A stretch of DNA of 64,000 nt from Mangifera indica (GCF_011075055.1 NC_058146.1:9473820-9537819), one strand, 5' to 3'. Shown: positions 46,300 to 58,284, counted from the stretch's first letter. Made by a program: numbers and translations. The notes: generated by a model not told the origin, from the letters alone.

Positions 46300-48849
46300 T
46301 AGAGTTTATATGATCACCCAAGGCCTAGCAAAGGCTAACCCATCAGCAGTCACAGGTCAGATTTTCTATCTTGATACTCTCATTTATGTTTTAGTTGATT
46401 GTGGGGCTACTCATTATTTTGTAGCCAAGAGTTTGCTTGAAAGGCTAAAGGTATAACCTGTTAGAATAGCACAGAGGATTATGATAGAGTTACCTGATGG
46501 GGGATCAGTCATTAATGAGATGATGCTGCTAGGATAGAGTATTGTGATCTAGGGTCAACAGTTACTAGTAGACCTAATTGTGTTTGAAATGCCAGATTTT
46601 GACATGATTTTAGGGATGGACTTTTTGGGGAGATACAAAGCTGAGATTTATTGTAAAAAGAAGAAAGTGAGATTTAACCTAAACTCTGGAGATCAATTCG
46701 AGTTCAGTGAGGGTCATATCTGGAGTTTGATGATCAATATGTTGAAAGCTAGTAAAATGTTAAAAAAGGGGTGTATAGGATATTTGGCTCATGTAGTGAG
46801 CAAGGTTAAGTCAGACCCAACTATTGATAAGATGCCAGTGGTACGTGAGTTTCCAAATATGTTTCCAAGTGAGCGAGAGGTTGAGTTTAGTATAGAGTTG
46901 GCACTGGGCACAACATCTATTTCAAGAGAACCTTATCGAATGACCCCTACTGAGTTACAAGAATTGAAGAAGTAGCTTCAAGAGTTATTAGATCATGGTT
47001 TTATCAGACTGAGCCATTCTCCTTGGGAAGCTCCCATCCTGTTTGTGAAAAAGAAAGATGGGTCCATGAGGATGTGCATTGATTACAGAGAGCTAAATAA
47101 AATCACAGTTAAGAACAAGTACCCATTACCCAGGATTGATGACTTATTTGATCAGTTGAGGGGATTCGTGGTCTTCTCCAAGATAGATTTGAGATTTGGT
47201 TATCACCAGGTAAGAGTGGCAGAGAAGGATATACCCAAGATAGTTTTCCGAACGAGGTATTACCACTTTGAAATTGTAGTGATGCCATTTGGATTGACGA
47301 ATGCCCTTGTAGTATTTATGGATTTGATGAATAGGGTATTCCACGACTGCCTAGATAAATTTATTGTGGTATTCATTAATGATATCTTAGTGTATTCTCG
47401 TAGTTGAGAGGAGCATGAACAACACTTGAGGTTTACACTCCAGAGATTGAGAGAGAAACAACTGTATGCCAAATTCTCGAAATGTGAATTTTGGCTAGAT
47501 AGAGTTACGTTTTTGGGGTATGTGATTTCAGTAGAGGGTATATCTGTAGATCCCAATAAGATTGAGGCTATAGTTGAATAACAGAGACTAAAGACAGTCA
47601 AGTAAGTTCGTAGTTTCCTGGGTTTGGCAGGGTATTATCGGAGGTTTATGGAGGGATTTGCCATATTAGCCAGACCTCTTACAACCCTCACAAAGAAAGC
47701 AACGCCATTTCAGTGGTCAGATGCTTGTGAGGCAAGCCTCCAAGAATTGAAAAGAAGATTAACTACTGCTCATGTGTTAGCACTTCCAGAGGAGGGAGTT
47801 GAGTACGATTTATACACTGATGCCTCACATGGTGGTTTAGGAGTAGTATTGATGCAGCGAGGCAAGGTGATAGCATATGCCTCAAGACAGTTGAAAGAAT
47901 TCGAAACCCGATACCCTACTCATGATTTGGAGTTAGCAATAGTAATTTTTGCTTTGAAAATCTGGAGACACTATTTATATGGGGTAAGATGTAATATTTA
48001 TACTGACCATAAGAGCCTTAGATATTTCTTCACTTAGAAAGAGTTAAATATGAGATAGAGACGATGGCTCGAGTTAGTAAAAGACTATGACTGTGATATT
48101 AAATACCATCCAGACAAGGCTAATATGGTTGTAGATGCCCTCAGTAGAAATGTGATGATATAACAATTGACGGTCCAAAAAGAAATTCAGAGAGATATGG
48201 ACCGAGAGCAGATTGAGCTTGTGATTGGAGCCCTCGCCAGATTAGAGATTCAACCCACTCTCATAGATGAGATTCGAGAGGCTCAGACAAGAGATGAGTG
48301 GTGTCAATAGAAAATTCAGAAAGTGCAAGAGGGTCTCGAGATAGAGTTTCAAGTATCAAATGGAGTTCTCAAATTTAGAGATCTCCACCCTAGGGGTGTA
48401 AAGATGTGTATGTTCCCCAAATAACTGAATTGAGACAGAGAATTCTTACAGAGGCTCATAGTTCTCTTTACACTGCCCACCGTGGGGGTGTAAAGATGTA
48501 TCAGGATTTAAAAAGACATTTTTAGTGGTTAGGCATGAAAAGGGATATAGGTGAGTTTGTTACCAGATGTCTCACATGTCAGCAAATTAAGGCTGAACAC
48601 AAGAGACCTTCAGGGTTGCTTCAGCCTCTGCCTATTCCAGAATTAAAATGGGAGCATATCTCCATAGACTTCATCAGTGGACTCCCTGGAGTTCAGAATG
48701 GATTTAATGCTATCTGGGTGATTGTTGATAGATTAACCAAGTCACCTCATTTCGTGCCCATCAAAGATACTATTACCACAGATCAGTTGGAAAGATTATA
48801 TGTTAGAGAGATTATTAGATTACATGGTATAGAAATTATACAAGTATAA
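46300..48849 (+). pseudogene. Gypsy pol (PR, RT, RNase H, partial IN), plus-strand copy
   Basis: Aspartic protease (LVDCGATHYFVA at about 46390, with DCGA in place of DSGA; DMILGMDFLGRY), RT ([37 protein letters not shown]; the YxDD box reads FIND at about 47372, an Asp-to-Asn change), RNase H ([19 protein letters not shown], about 47810) and integrase start (HHCC finger CLTCQQIKAEHKRPSGLLQ at about 48565; WEHISIDFISGLP). It stops inside integrase at about 48845 and passes into unrelated AT-rich DNA, with no 3' LTR. Several stops are present. Confidence 0.93.
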
Positions 48850-49330
48850 TATTTTAACTAGTGAAAAATACATTTACAAAAAAAAGTTTATAAAAGTCAT
48901 ATATGAAAAAGATATGAAATATATATATACAAGTTTAATATGGTATATCGTCAATAATATATAAAAATATGATAATATCAATAATAATTTTAACACTTTT
49001 CATAGTTCTTCTACTTAACAATTTAAATGTAAAGTATCTAATTGACTTTTAAACTTAATGTAATATAATATATAATTAAGATTTAATCATTGTCAAAAAT
49101 TATTGAAAGAGGTTAGGGATTTAGATGAGGAAAAATTAGGTTTTTTGTTATGACATTATAATAATTAATTGAAATTATAAAGGACATTTTTGTACTTTAA
49201 AAAATTCATAAAAATAACAAAAATACGTGTTTAATATATTTTGGATTAAAAAATTTAAAATAATGTGTTTAAAACGTGAATTAGATGGAAAAGCGAATAA
49301 TTCACATTTTTATTAATTAAAATGGAGACA
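48850..49330. other. AT-rich, no gene seen
   Basis: Sequence after the break in the Gypsy integrase. No CACTA or Gypsy continuation could be recognised. Confidence 0.4.
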
Positions 49331-49339
49331 ACATTTTTT

Positions 49340-50304
49340 ATTATGAAAGAAGTTTCCAATTGCGTGGGGATAATTGTACTATGTCTCCTGAAACATTGGT
49401 AGTTTGGTTGGAATGTGATTGTGAGGGTATTTTAAATGCACCCTCGACATTCAGTTTGGTTGGAGCTTGGACAGATTTAGGCGATAGAGGACAATATGAT
49501 TCACATGCATCCAAGTCGACCAAGTTGAATAGCTGTGTTTTGAGGATGTTGCATCAGATAATTTCCTTCACTTTGAATGCCTAAAAAAGGTCCAACAGGC
49601 AAGTAACTGTTCAAGACTTCGTATAGATGTATGCAGCGATGAACCACATTCAAGTGGACACATCTCGATGGTTGTACTATATTAAGAATGATACGCACGA
49701 AATTCATTTTGAAATGCTTATTTCATTAATTGCTACGAAGTTGGAACTTAATTTTGATGAAGAAGAAGCTGAGAATTGAATCAAGTTTAGAGAAAATGAT
49801 TTCTTAACAGCTCAATCCCTTATGAGAATGGAGATGATTGAAAAGGCTTTAGGTGATGGATATAGAATTAGGAAAGAAAGACCAAAGAGAAGAGCTTGGA
49901 TAAACAAGAAGCTCCTCTGGAAAAAGGAGAAGCACCAACCCCTGGACATGATCCTGAAGCTGCTCAAGTTGATATTCCTAAGCCTCTTGGCCCTTCAAGA
50001 ATTTGAAGCTCCTCTAGCTCCAGTTTATGATTTTCGTGAGTCAAGCTGCTGGGCAGAAAAGAGACCCAGACTGGATGAGAGTAATGAGGATCCGTTTCAA
50101 AGGATCGACAGGCAACTCGCTTGTATGATCGAATTTATGAGCAAAAGGTTCCAAGCCATGCATCTTCGATTGGCGAAGTTGGAAAGACAGTTTCAAAAGG
50201 CTAGAGCAAAAATGAATGGTTTGCGGGAGATTGTTACCAGTTTGGATGCTCGTCCACATCAGACAAACAAGCAAGTCAAGGACATTCAGGATAGGCTTCC
50301 ATGA
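49340..50304 (+). pseudogene. Sirevirus-type env-like ORF ('putative plant transposon protein' domain)
   Basis: The first part (about 49360-49760, stop and shift included) shares with the ORF at 61929-62507 the blocks WLECDC-G, DSHASKS or DSHLSKS, LHQIISFTLNA or LHRIITYTLNA, and VDTSRWL or VDTVRWL. The second part (49822-50304) has a basic segment, then a C-terminal heptad-rich helix (about RIDRQLACMIEFMSKRFQAM to the end), a likely coiled coil. The same order downstream of a Copia pol at 59-64 kb shows that this ORF occupies the env-like position of Sireviruses. Function unknown; not intact. Confidence 0.65.
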
Positions 50305-50670
50305 AACATTACATAGTACTCATGTTTTTACATCATTTTGTTGCACTTGCATATATTTTGAGGCACATTCTGTATTACATTTTGAAACTTTGTTTATTGC
50401 CTAATTTAGTTTTTGATAATTTTGCTCTTTCGACATTAATTTTGTTATCTTGTATAAATGACAAAATCAATTGCTAATGTAATTCATGTTGCTTATTTTA
50501 ATGAATATGTTTTGCTTAAATTGAAGTGCCATTCAGCTTCATGAAATTGTATCAAACTGGAGCTGGCTTGGATGAATTGAGATTATTTGCTTGAAGTTGT
50601 GTTGGTTGTTATTTAATTTTGAAGTTGGTTTGGAGTTGCTTGAAGTTGGTTGAGTTTTTGATTGATAACC

Positions 50671-50902
50671 AAAAGGGGAGAAAGAATATACAGGGGAGAC
50701 CATGCCAAATTTTTCAAAAATTGTGTAAAATGAACTTGTTTTAACAACAAACTTGGTAAGGTAATTTGCTGAAATGTGTTAAAGTGAAGGGAGTTTATAG
50801 GCCAAAAGAAAGAGGGAGCACCTTAAATTAAAATGCATTTTCTCACTTTGATAAATTTTTAAATGTGTACTTAGTTTTTTCCATTAATAAAAGGGGATAG
50901 AT
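50671..50902 (+). other. multiple polypurine tracts before 3' LTR
   Basis: Purine runs AAAAGGGGAGAAAGAA (about 50671), AAAGAAAGAGGGAG (about 50804) and AAAAGGGGATAGAT (about 50890) precede the LTR start. Repeated polypurine tracts upstream of the 3' LTR are characteristic of Sireviruses; the last one would prime plus-strand DNA synthesis. Confidence 0.65.
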
Positions 50903-51700
50903 TGTTTGATCCCTAAGTGTTTTGATAATGATTAAAACTTTAAGTTAAAGTGACTAATATGTCTAAAAAATGTATTAGAATAATACAAAATATATAAAAT
51001 ATGAAAAATACAGGAATAAACCCTATGAACAACTGGAATCTTAAAGCACACGTTCATTCCATGAACAAAAATGACACATTCCTCAAGTCGTGCAAAAACT
51101 CATTCATTCCTCGTTCATCCTTTTGGAATTTTGGACAAGTTAACTTTAGTCATGCACAAGTGTTCTTGGTTGTGTACCAAACGTTCATGACCGATTTCAA
51201 GTTATGCACAAAGAAGGTTAATAAGTATCCATGTATGTTCACTGTGTCAAACGCAATTAACTGGAGAAAAAGTCAACCATAACATATCATCCTTTCATCA
51301 AGCTTTATACAATCCATTCCTCTAGATTTGTGAAGAGTAGTGAGGATGATATGCATTCATACACTTTGTTCATGGTCAAACTCAAAGTCAATGAGATTTA
51401 AAGTCAAGAAAGCAGTATCGACTATGCATAAGGGTGTACTACTCGAGCTTAATGCAAATTTCAATCATTAAAAGGCTTGTTCATCAAGTTGGTATCCCCA
51501 TCATTCATGACTCTAGAATTTTGAAGACTTAAAGCAATAAAGAGAAGAACAACCGTGCATCTCATCAGTACCAATCTTTCACTTGTGGCGCAAGAAATTA
51601 AATTTGACCGTTGAGAAATTTGACCAAAGTTCACCTTGAGTCGAAAATGTTATTACCAACCATTCTAATTACTGGTACTGTTTGTTTAACCACATTTTTA
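50903..51700 (+). repeat. Sirevirus-like 3' LTR, truncated or end unresolved
   Basis: Begins TGTTTGATCCCTAAGTG right after a polypurine tract, like the LTR at 60833 (TGTTGAATC...). Contains a GACCGTTGAGAAA block near 51610. The 3' end was not found; it fades near 51700, so the right limit is approximate. Confidence 0.5.
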
Positions 51701-53171
51701 AAGAAAAAAAATATTACTTTTCAAAGTCAACACTATATTTTCAAACCCAATGGATCTATTACATTTTCAAACGACTATTACTTATAAATTGAGATAATTT
51801 GGAGTAGAGTAAGCATAAATTCAAAATTTTGAGTGACATTTGAACACCAAAAACTTGCAATCAAACATTTTTGGGTGAAATCTTGAATAATTACTGTATT
51901 AGACATAATCCCAAACCAACTATTGTACAAGTTTCAAGTTTAAAACAACCAAAGATTGAACAGAAGAAATAATATGAAACAAAAGGGTGTAATAACACAA
52001 ATAATTTTTTATATGAAAAAAACTCTCAATCTAAAAAAAGCAAAAAAAAAACTATACGAATTTAACGATCCACTTAAATTTATTATAATGAAAAGTATTT
52101 ATATCAAGCACAATTCATTAAAAAAATATTTTATACAAATTTAGAACTCAATCTATTCTAGAACAAATAAAATGCATAGGGCAAGTGCTAACTGTTTTGC
52201 AATTATTGTCCTGTCAACAATTCTGACAGCGTTATCACATTTTAACTTATTTATCTATATAGTTTACAATTTATTTCTTCTTATATTTTTAAGAATTATG
52301 TTTGCTTTGCGTCTATTCTTTTAAGATATTTTACTATTAATTAATATATTCCTTAAAGAAATCTAGACAAATACCTATTGCAGTAAAGTATATATAAGTT
52401 AAGATGTCAGGTCAACAAAGAAAGAAATAATACAAAAATTTGTAGACAGTAAAATATATGTATTCGATAAGGAAGAAGTCTCCTTGGACCAACCAACTAT
52501 AGACTAAATTATTATGGTGAACTGGGACTTGATCCAGAACAGGCATGTATTGGGGTCTCTACTAACAGAAAAAAAAATTACTCAGTCAATTAATTAGGTA
52601 GGGATTGGGTAAATAATATATTAAACAACACAATCATTACATTAAACAACAGAAATAAAAATTTTCAATATTTCAAAATAAATTTAAAATCTCAAATGAG
52701 AGAACAAACTTAAAAGTGAATTTCTGACTAGACAATAATTAAAAGTACCAATTGGCATCATCAACCATCGTCAAACATCACCCAAGCGGAATGTGATTAC
52801 ATCGATTTAATTTTTGTTCTGTTGCGCATGGAGCACCGTCAGCCACGAAAAAGATTCCAGAAGGAAATAACCGATTTAATTTCATTCTTCATTTCTTCTA
52901 CTTCCTTAACTGCTACTACCTACCTTCTCCCCCTATATATTCATTGGATTGACTCATTTTTGTTCTTACTAGATCATCTTCTTGGAGCTGTTACTTTCTT
53001 CATATGAGGTCTTCTTCTTGAAGTAGTCTTATACCTTTTTCTAGGGAAACTGCCTTGGACTTATCTCATCTCTTGAACGGTTCCGCCAATTACTATAGAA
53101 CGGTACAAATAAATCATGCATACGTATCTGGCACGCTGAATTAATTACTTTATTATAATAGTTTTCTCTTG
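51701..53171. other. AT-rich intergenic, no gene supported
   Basis: A TATA-like block (CCCTATATATTCATTGG near 52930) follows a CT-rich stretch, which could be a core promoter, but no convincing downstream coding sequence was found before the peptide gene. Frames at 51956 and 52822 lack recognisable domains. Confidence 0.35.
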
Positions 53172-53395
53172 TCACAATCTCTCGAGGACTTGATCAACAA
53201 CAACCTTCAGATATGTCACTCCAATTTTTGTATAGATTTGTCGAAAAGAATCCCTCTTTTTAACTAGGTTAATATATTTTTCTTTTTGAAATATTGCCCC
53301 TTTAGAAACAAATACCAAAGAGTATTTCAACAAATGTTTGACCATTTTTAATACACCATGATTTTCAGCAACCCCGTCAAGCAAACGCTTTTGAA
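53172..53395 (-). other. possible coding fragment, unrecognised
   Basis: The minus strand is open for about 75 codons (LLDGVAENHGVLKMVKHLL, ... RDSFRQIYTKIG ... VVDQVLERL) with plausible amino-acid composition, bounded upstream by a stop and lacking an ATG at the start. It could be an exon or a remnant of a larger gene. I do not recognise the family, and it may be chance. Confidence 0.25.
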
Positions 53396-53474
53396 GTCTA
53401 CAAGGAACAGTGAATTAATTTTCTTGATAATTTTCCTGCAAGTGATGTCTCAGGTCAGGTCACTACTCTCTTCC

Positions 53475-53482
53475 TATATATG
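53475..53482 (+). promoter_or_regulatory. TATA box of small-peptide gene
   Basis: TATATATG preceded by a CT-rich block (CTACTCTCTTCC), 48 bp before the ATG at 53530. The expected start of transcription near 53505-53510 leaves a leader of about 20-25 nt. Confidence 0.65.
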
Positions 53483-53529
53483 TAGGCATTTCCATCTTTT
53501 ATTAATAAACAAGCCAGAAGAATACATAA

Positions 53530-53700
53530 ATGGCTAGCTCTATTATAACTTCTCGTTCACTTATTTGTTCTTTCCTTCTGATCATTATGTTCCTTCTTCT
53601 ATTTAGCCTTTTGGCGACCTCTGATGACTTAATTCCAGGTGTTGAGGTTCCTCCAAGCAGCCCTAAGCCTACTGGTCCATCAAAGACAAATCTTCCATAG
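53530..53700 (+). CDS. small secreted peptide precursor, IDA/PIP-like
   Basis: A 56-residue ORF with its own TATA box and an AATAAA at 53751-53756, 51 bp after the stop. Residues 10-30 form a strong signal peptide (LICSFLLIIMFLLLFSLLAT). The mature part is short and Pro/Ser-rich: DDLIPGVEV, then PPSSPKPTGPSKTNLP. The VPPS and GPSK-N elements recall the EPIP motif of IDA/IDL peptides (VPPSGPSKRHN type), with some five extra residues between them, and the GPS core recalls PIP peptides. Such precursors are secreted and trimmed, with hydroxylated prolines, to ligands of HAE/HSL or RLK7-type receptors. The terminal HN is replaced by TN and LP follows, so receptor specificity cannot be inferred. 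No mobile-element sequence overlaps it. Confidence 0.65.
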   Translation: MASSIITSRSLICSFLLIIMFLLLFSLLATSDDLIPGVEVPPSSPKPTGPSKTNLP

Positions 53701-53750
53701 GCAATCCAAATGATGCCGCAACAATCGTTTGAATTAACTACATAGCTACA

Positions 53751-53756
53751 AATAAA
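53751..53756 (+). terminator. poly(A) signal of small-peptide gene
   Basis: AATAAA 51 bp after the TAG of the peptide ORF, consistent with a very compact transcript of about 270 nt. Confidence 0.5.
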
Positions 53757-53862
53757 AGGCTCTCGCATGATACTATAATTCTTGTCACTTGCTAAAAAGG
53801 TACACTGTAAGAATATCACGTTACAAGTAATTAGTTTTTAGTTGTATGTCAGAAAAACTCGT

Positions 53863-53881
53863 GTTTCGTTAGTAACGAAAC
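53863..53881. repeat. 19-bp near-perfect palindrome
   Basis: GTTTCGTTAGTAACGAAAC is self-complementary apart from the central base. It lies about 160 bp after the peptide ORF. It could be a chance event or a regulatory palindrome. Confidence 0.5.
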
Positions 53882-54471
53882 AACATGTTACAGTCCCACT
53901 TCTTTTATTTTCCCACTTGTTTTGATGCCCATTTCCTATTTCTTATTTACCCGGTGGCTAACTAGTTGAGCATCTTTTTATCATTCCAATTAGTTTTAAA
54001 CTCTTTCGTTATCTGAATGTGTTTTAGTTAGTTATATCTTCTTAATTCATGTTGAACATGTATGCAAACATATCTGTAATGAATAAAAGAGGGATGAGAT
54101 CATAAAGCTTTTTCAAAGGCTAGTCTGTCAATAACAAACATATTGGCCGTGGTCACACTTCGTTAACGCAATTTAAGTATTTACGTCAATAATACATGTA
54201 ACTACAAATTTGGGAGCTCATGCTGCGGAAAATATAGACGTGCAGTTAATGTAAAGAGGGAGTTATTTTTCACATTGTTCAACAATAAACATAAACCACA
54301 TCAATGAGACCAAATTCAGAAATCTCAAATCTACTATAAGCAAATTAATCATTACAACTGAATCTTCCAACATATTCCAAGGCATAAGAAACATATTCCA
54401 ATACATACTATTATCTTTTCGCTAGCCATTAAACAAAGACTCCTTACCTGAGATAAACTTTTAAGTTTTGG
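53882..54471. other. intergenic, no gene seen
   Basis: AT-rich, no recognisable ORF or repeat between the peptide gene and the LINE fragment. Confidence 0.4.
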
Positions 54472-54472
54472 G

Positions 54473-54960
54473 ATGATTAATAATGCAACGTGTGTGCTGT
54501 GCAAGAATCATGGTGAGAGTCTTAATCACCTCTTCTTCCGTTGTGGGTTTAGTCGAGGGGGTCTGGAAAGCAATTTTGGAAAAAAGTTGTTTAGAATATA
54601 GTGCGCTGGACTGGCCAAGATATATTGATGAAATAGCGTGGAATGGAGTGGAAACCATTCAAAGTTTGTTATGGGAAAATTTTGTCTGGAAGCCACGGTT
54701 TACCAAATTTGGAGGGAGAGAAATGCCAGAGTATTTTCCAAGAAATGCTCACCAAAAGAAGTCATTGTGGAAAGAATTAGGCAGATTGTTAGAGACAAAG
54801 GGGCAGAGTTGTCGAATTTTCCTCCTCCTAGCGCCGCTTTAGCTATTGCAAAAAAATGGTGTCTTCCTTCATTTTGTATCAACCATTCACTCTGGGAGTT
54901 TATTGTTTGTCGAGTTCTTGAGTGCAGGTTGGCGTCCTGTGTCGTGCCATGATCCTTCTC
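54473..54960 (+). pseudogene. LINE (L1-type) ORF2 3' end: zf-RVT domain
   Basis: Reads INNATCVLCKNHGESLNHLF then FRCGFSR, a C-x2-C...H...C pattern of the zinc-binding region after plant LINE reverse transcriptases, followed (after a +1 shift at the G5 run near 54557) by VWKAILEKSCLEYSALDWPR. In the next frame the typical LINE tail follows (ATVYQIWRERNARVFSKKC, about 54690-54750). It is a 5'-truncated copy, as LINEs usually are. No poly(A) tail is visible; the next element starts at 54994. Confidence 0.8.
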
Positions 54961-54993
54961 CTTGCGGTTATCCTTTTCTTTTTGCCTAATCAG

Positions 54994-56836
54994 TGTAACA
55001 TACCGCTTCGAAAACATACCCTAGCAGTAATTATTCTGAAATAATGTGTCAAATGGGAATATAAAAATAAAATAAAATAAATAATTTAATCTCATGAAGA
55101 ATAAATATTATGTGTTTATTGAAGTAAACACGCATGCCCAGAAAGGCGTCCAAAAAAAAAAAAAAATTGTAGTTATGGATAATATTATTAATTCAATGTG
55201 CATGAACCTTGTAGACTCTGATTTTAACAATAATTTACTTAAAGAAAACAATTATAGCCGAACACGTACCTTAGTGTGATAATCCACCTGCCTCTTCACT
55301 TGTCCTGTTATTTTTCATACCTTAAACACTCAAAAACAAACATGTGAGTTGTAATAATCAATAGACATTTATATTAAATATAATATTCCTTACAAATATT
55401 AAACACAATCGATTAGACATTTGCCTCAAGTGCCTCCTACATTTTCGTATTGGATGGTGTCAATTTTCCTTCCTTGTAGAAATGGTTCGGAGGGGCAGCC
55501 ATCTCAAATGCCACTTATATTATTATTGTCAATCAATTTAATTCCACTTTCCAATTAAAAACTAAGACATCTTATATCAATCAGCTTATGTGTTCTCAAA
55601 CCAGGACGTTTCATCAATTAGCCTCTATTATGACTTGTAATTACTTATACTCATAATTATGCCTATGTTTTTGAGCCTAATCCTTTACGAACACTAACCC
55701 TGTTCCTATGTTATGAATATCATGAAAATTACCTTCCCAAGATACGCACACATGACCTATTTGGCATGGGTGCAATTATGGGTTATTGGAGTATATTTTA
55801 AATGAAGGAAGTGCACCATAACATAGAAGGATGCACGCATAGCCTATCAGCTCAAGGATATATATTTGGCATGCAAGTGCGCATTAAAAAAAATTATCCA
55901 CGAAGTCTTGCCTCTCTCTGATGCATAAAGGCATATCAGTCTGAGCTCCTGCACATGCACATCCGACGTGTGCACTACTTGTCTAGCAACAGGACACTCG
56001 TCGAACGTGCGCAGTGCTCGTCTGACATTTGTATGTTGTAGCCTAGCTCTTGACCACTTCGACGGTGACCCAAATAAGACATACCTATCAGCCTCCGAAG
56101 TCCCAAGCATAAGGAGATATCACAAAACATTATCACCAATCATATATTAAATCACCCATGTACAAATGCCATAACCCCTTTGATTCTAACATCTCAGAAA
56201 CATGAACACATTGGCACCATTATATGCATCATCATCAAGCCTATGAGCTGCACATACATAACATACTAAATTTTAAATCAAAAATTCCAAGGCCAGAAAA
56301 TAAAGGTGGGTGGCCTACATTTCCTACGATGACTACAGCGGTCTTCACGTGGCAAAGTTTTCCTTGACAGTTTCCTTCCTTGAATGGAGCGCGTAAGACT
56401 GTACCCTCTCCCTTTCTTCGTGAATGGATGTCGAGTGAACGTATGTATACATATGTTCTCCATATGGCAACTCTCCCACTCATGGCTATGTGGCGTAAGT
56501 TTTGGAAGTCATGATCATCCCATGCAAGGTTTATGGGATCGTGATTTCTAAATTCGAAAATAATATATACATATATTTTTTATATATATATGTGTGTGTG
56601 TGTGTGTGTACACACACACGTAACTGCAGTTTTAATTCCCAACTTACAAAAATATATTTATATATATAACTACATACACAGGCTTACACAATCTCCTTCG
56701 AGTTTACACTTAGGTGTACACAATCTTTAAATATAGGCACGTGCACACAGTTAAACTAAAATTTGAGCAATAAAATGTATTACCGAATAATAGGGAAATG
56801 ATCGAAATGTCATTTACACTTACCCAGGGTATTACA
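54994..56836 (-). repeat. Gypsy LTR, second family (3' LTR of minus-strand copy)
   Basis: 1843 bp from TGTAACATAC to GGGTATTACA (plus-strand reading). On the minus strand it is preceded by AAAATGGAGAAA, a polypurine tract. Related in its ends to the first Gypsy family but different in body. It includes a TG/CA repeat (about 56590-56620). Frames inside it are non-coding. Confidence 0.8.
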
Positions 56837-58262
56837 TTTCTCCATTTTAAAATAATTTTGACCTCGAAATTCACTTAAACAATTAGGAAAACCTCTACTT
56901 TATTTCCTCCTTTATACCCCAAGTAGCCTTCTCCACTCAATGATTTTGCCACTGAACCTTGTTAAAAGGAATTGACTGGTGAGTAAGTATCTTAATTTGT
57001 CAATCCACAATCCGTATTAGGCATTCCTCATATACTATATTGTCTTCTAGTTCCATATCCTCAAGTCTAACAACTTAGGATGGATCTCCCAAACATTTAG
57101 GTAATAACGATACATGGAACAGATGAATGTGTTCCATGTTTGCTAGCAATGCAAGTCGATAAGCCACCCTGCTAATCCTTTTGACGATTTTGTACGACCA
57201 AATATATTGCGGTACCAACTTTCCCTTTTTACTGAATCTCATTGCATGTCGATAAGGGGCAATCTTGATAAACACATAATCACCGACCTCAAACTCTAAT
57301 TCATGCCTTTTATGATAAACGTAGCTCTTTTGTTGATCTTAGGCCTGTCTCATCCTTTCTCCAATCAACCTTACTTGATTAATCATTTATTGGGTCATCT
57401 CAGGCCCCAAAGTTCTAGTCAATTCATCTCTCTCTCTAATCTCATCCTAATGCAATGATGATTTATATTTTCTCTCATAAAATGCCTCATACGATGATAT
57501 TTAAATAGTTGTCTGATAGCTATTGTTGTACGTGAACTCCATTAAAGGTAAAATGTCAATCCAACTCACCCTATGAACTAGACAACACACCTTTAACATA
57601 TCATCAATCACTTGATTGACTTGCTCCATTTGATTATTCGACTTAGGGTGGGATACAGTACTGAAAGAAAACCAAGTACCCAATGCCTTTTGTAGTCCCT
57701 ACCAAAAAGCCAAAACAAGTTGTGTGTTTTTATCTGGTATAATCCTTCTTAATACCCTATAGAGCTTGATTATCTCTCGCACGTAAATTTGCCTTAACTT
57801 ATTTATGCCTATATTATTTTTTACCAAAATGAAGTGTGTCAACTTGGTTAATCAGTCCATAATGACCTATAAGACATTAAATCCACCTTTAACCTTCAGT
57901 AGTCTAACCATAACGTCTATTGAAACTTCCTCCCATTTCCACTTAGGAATGGTCGAAAGCTACAATAATATGGATGGTCATTGATGCTCTACCTTAACTT
58001 GTTAACAAATCATGTATTTTGACACAAATTCTGCCACCGCCACTTTCATTTCAACCCACCAATAAGTTTTTCCCAAATCTTGGTATATCTTTACATTTTT
58101 AGGGTGGGCGATATAAAGTGCGTTATGCATCTTTGTTAAAATTTGAGTCCTCAAATCATCATCTTGAGGAACATATACATGATCACTAAACTTTAAAACT
58201 CCATTAACCACGCAAAAATTTAATTCAAGTCCCTTAGCAATTATTTATACCATCTATACACA
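56837..58262 (-). pseudogene. Gypsy integrase region, minus strand, truncated
   Basis: From 58211 downwards: the HHCC zinc finger region (LRTQILTKMHNALYIAHPKN, YQDLGKTYWW...KYMIC), the integrase core remnant, SFSTVSHPKSNNQMEQVNQV (about 57670) with MEFTYNNSYQTTI, and a C-terminal segment (MRFSKKGKLVPQYIWSYKIV, about 57240; EHIHLFHVSLLPKCLGDPS) typical of chromovirus integrase. It ends at the polypurine tract and LTR. RT and gag are absent; it is cut near 58262-58284. Confidence 0.88.
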
Positions 58263-58284
58263 CTATTCATTGATAGCTTACTTG

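Noticed and set aside
53502..53819. 105-codon minus-strand frame opposite the peptide gene
   Set aside because: It has no recognisable domain and no start context, whereas the plus strand has a TATA box, signal peptide and poly(A) signal over the same bases.
55847..56483. Frames at 55847-56110 and 56241-56483 (minus)
   Set aside because: They are inside the Gypsy LTR 54994-56836 and lack any domain.
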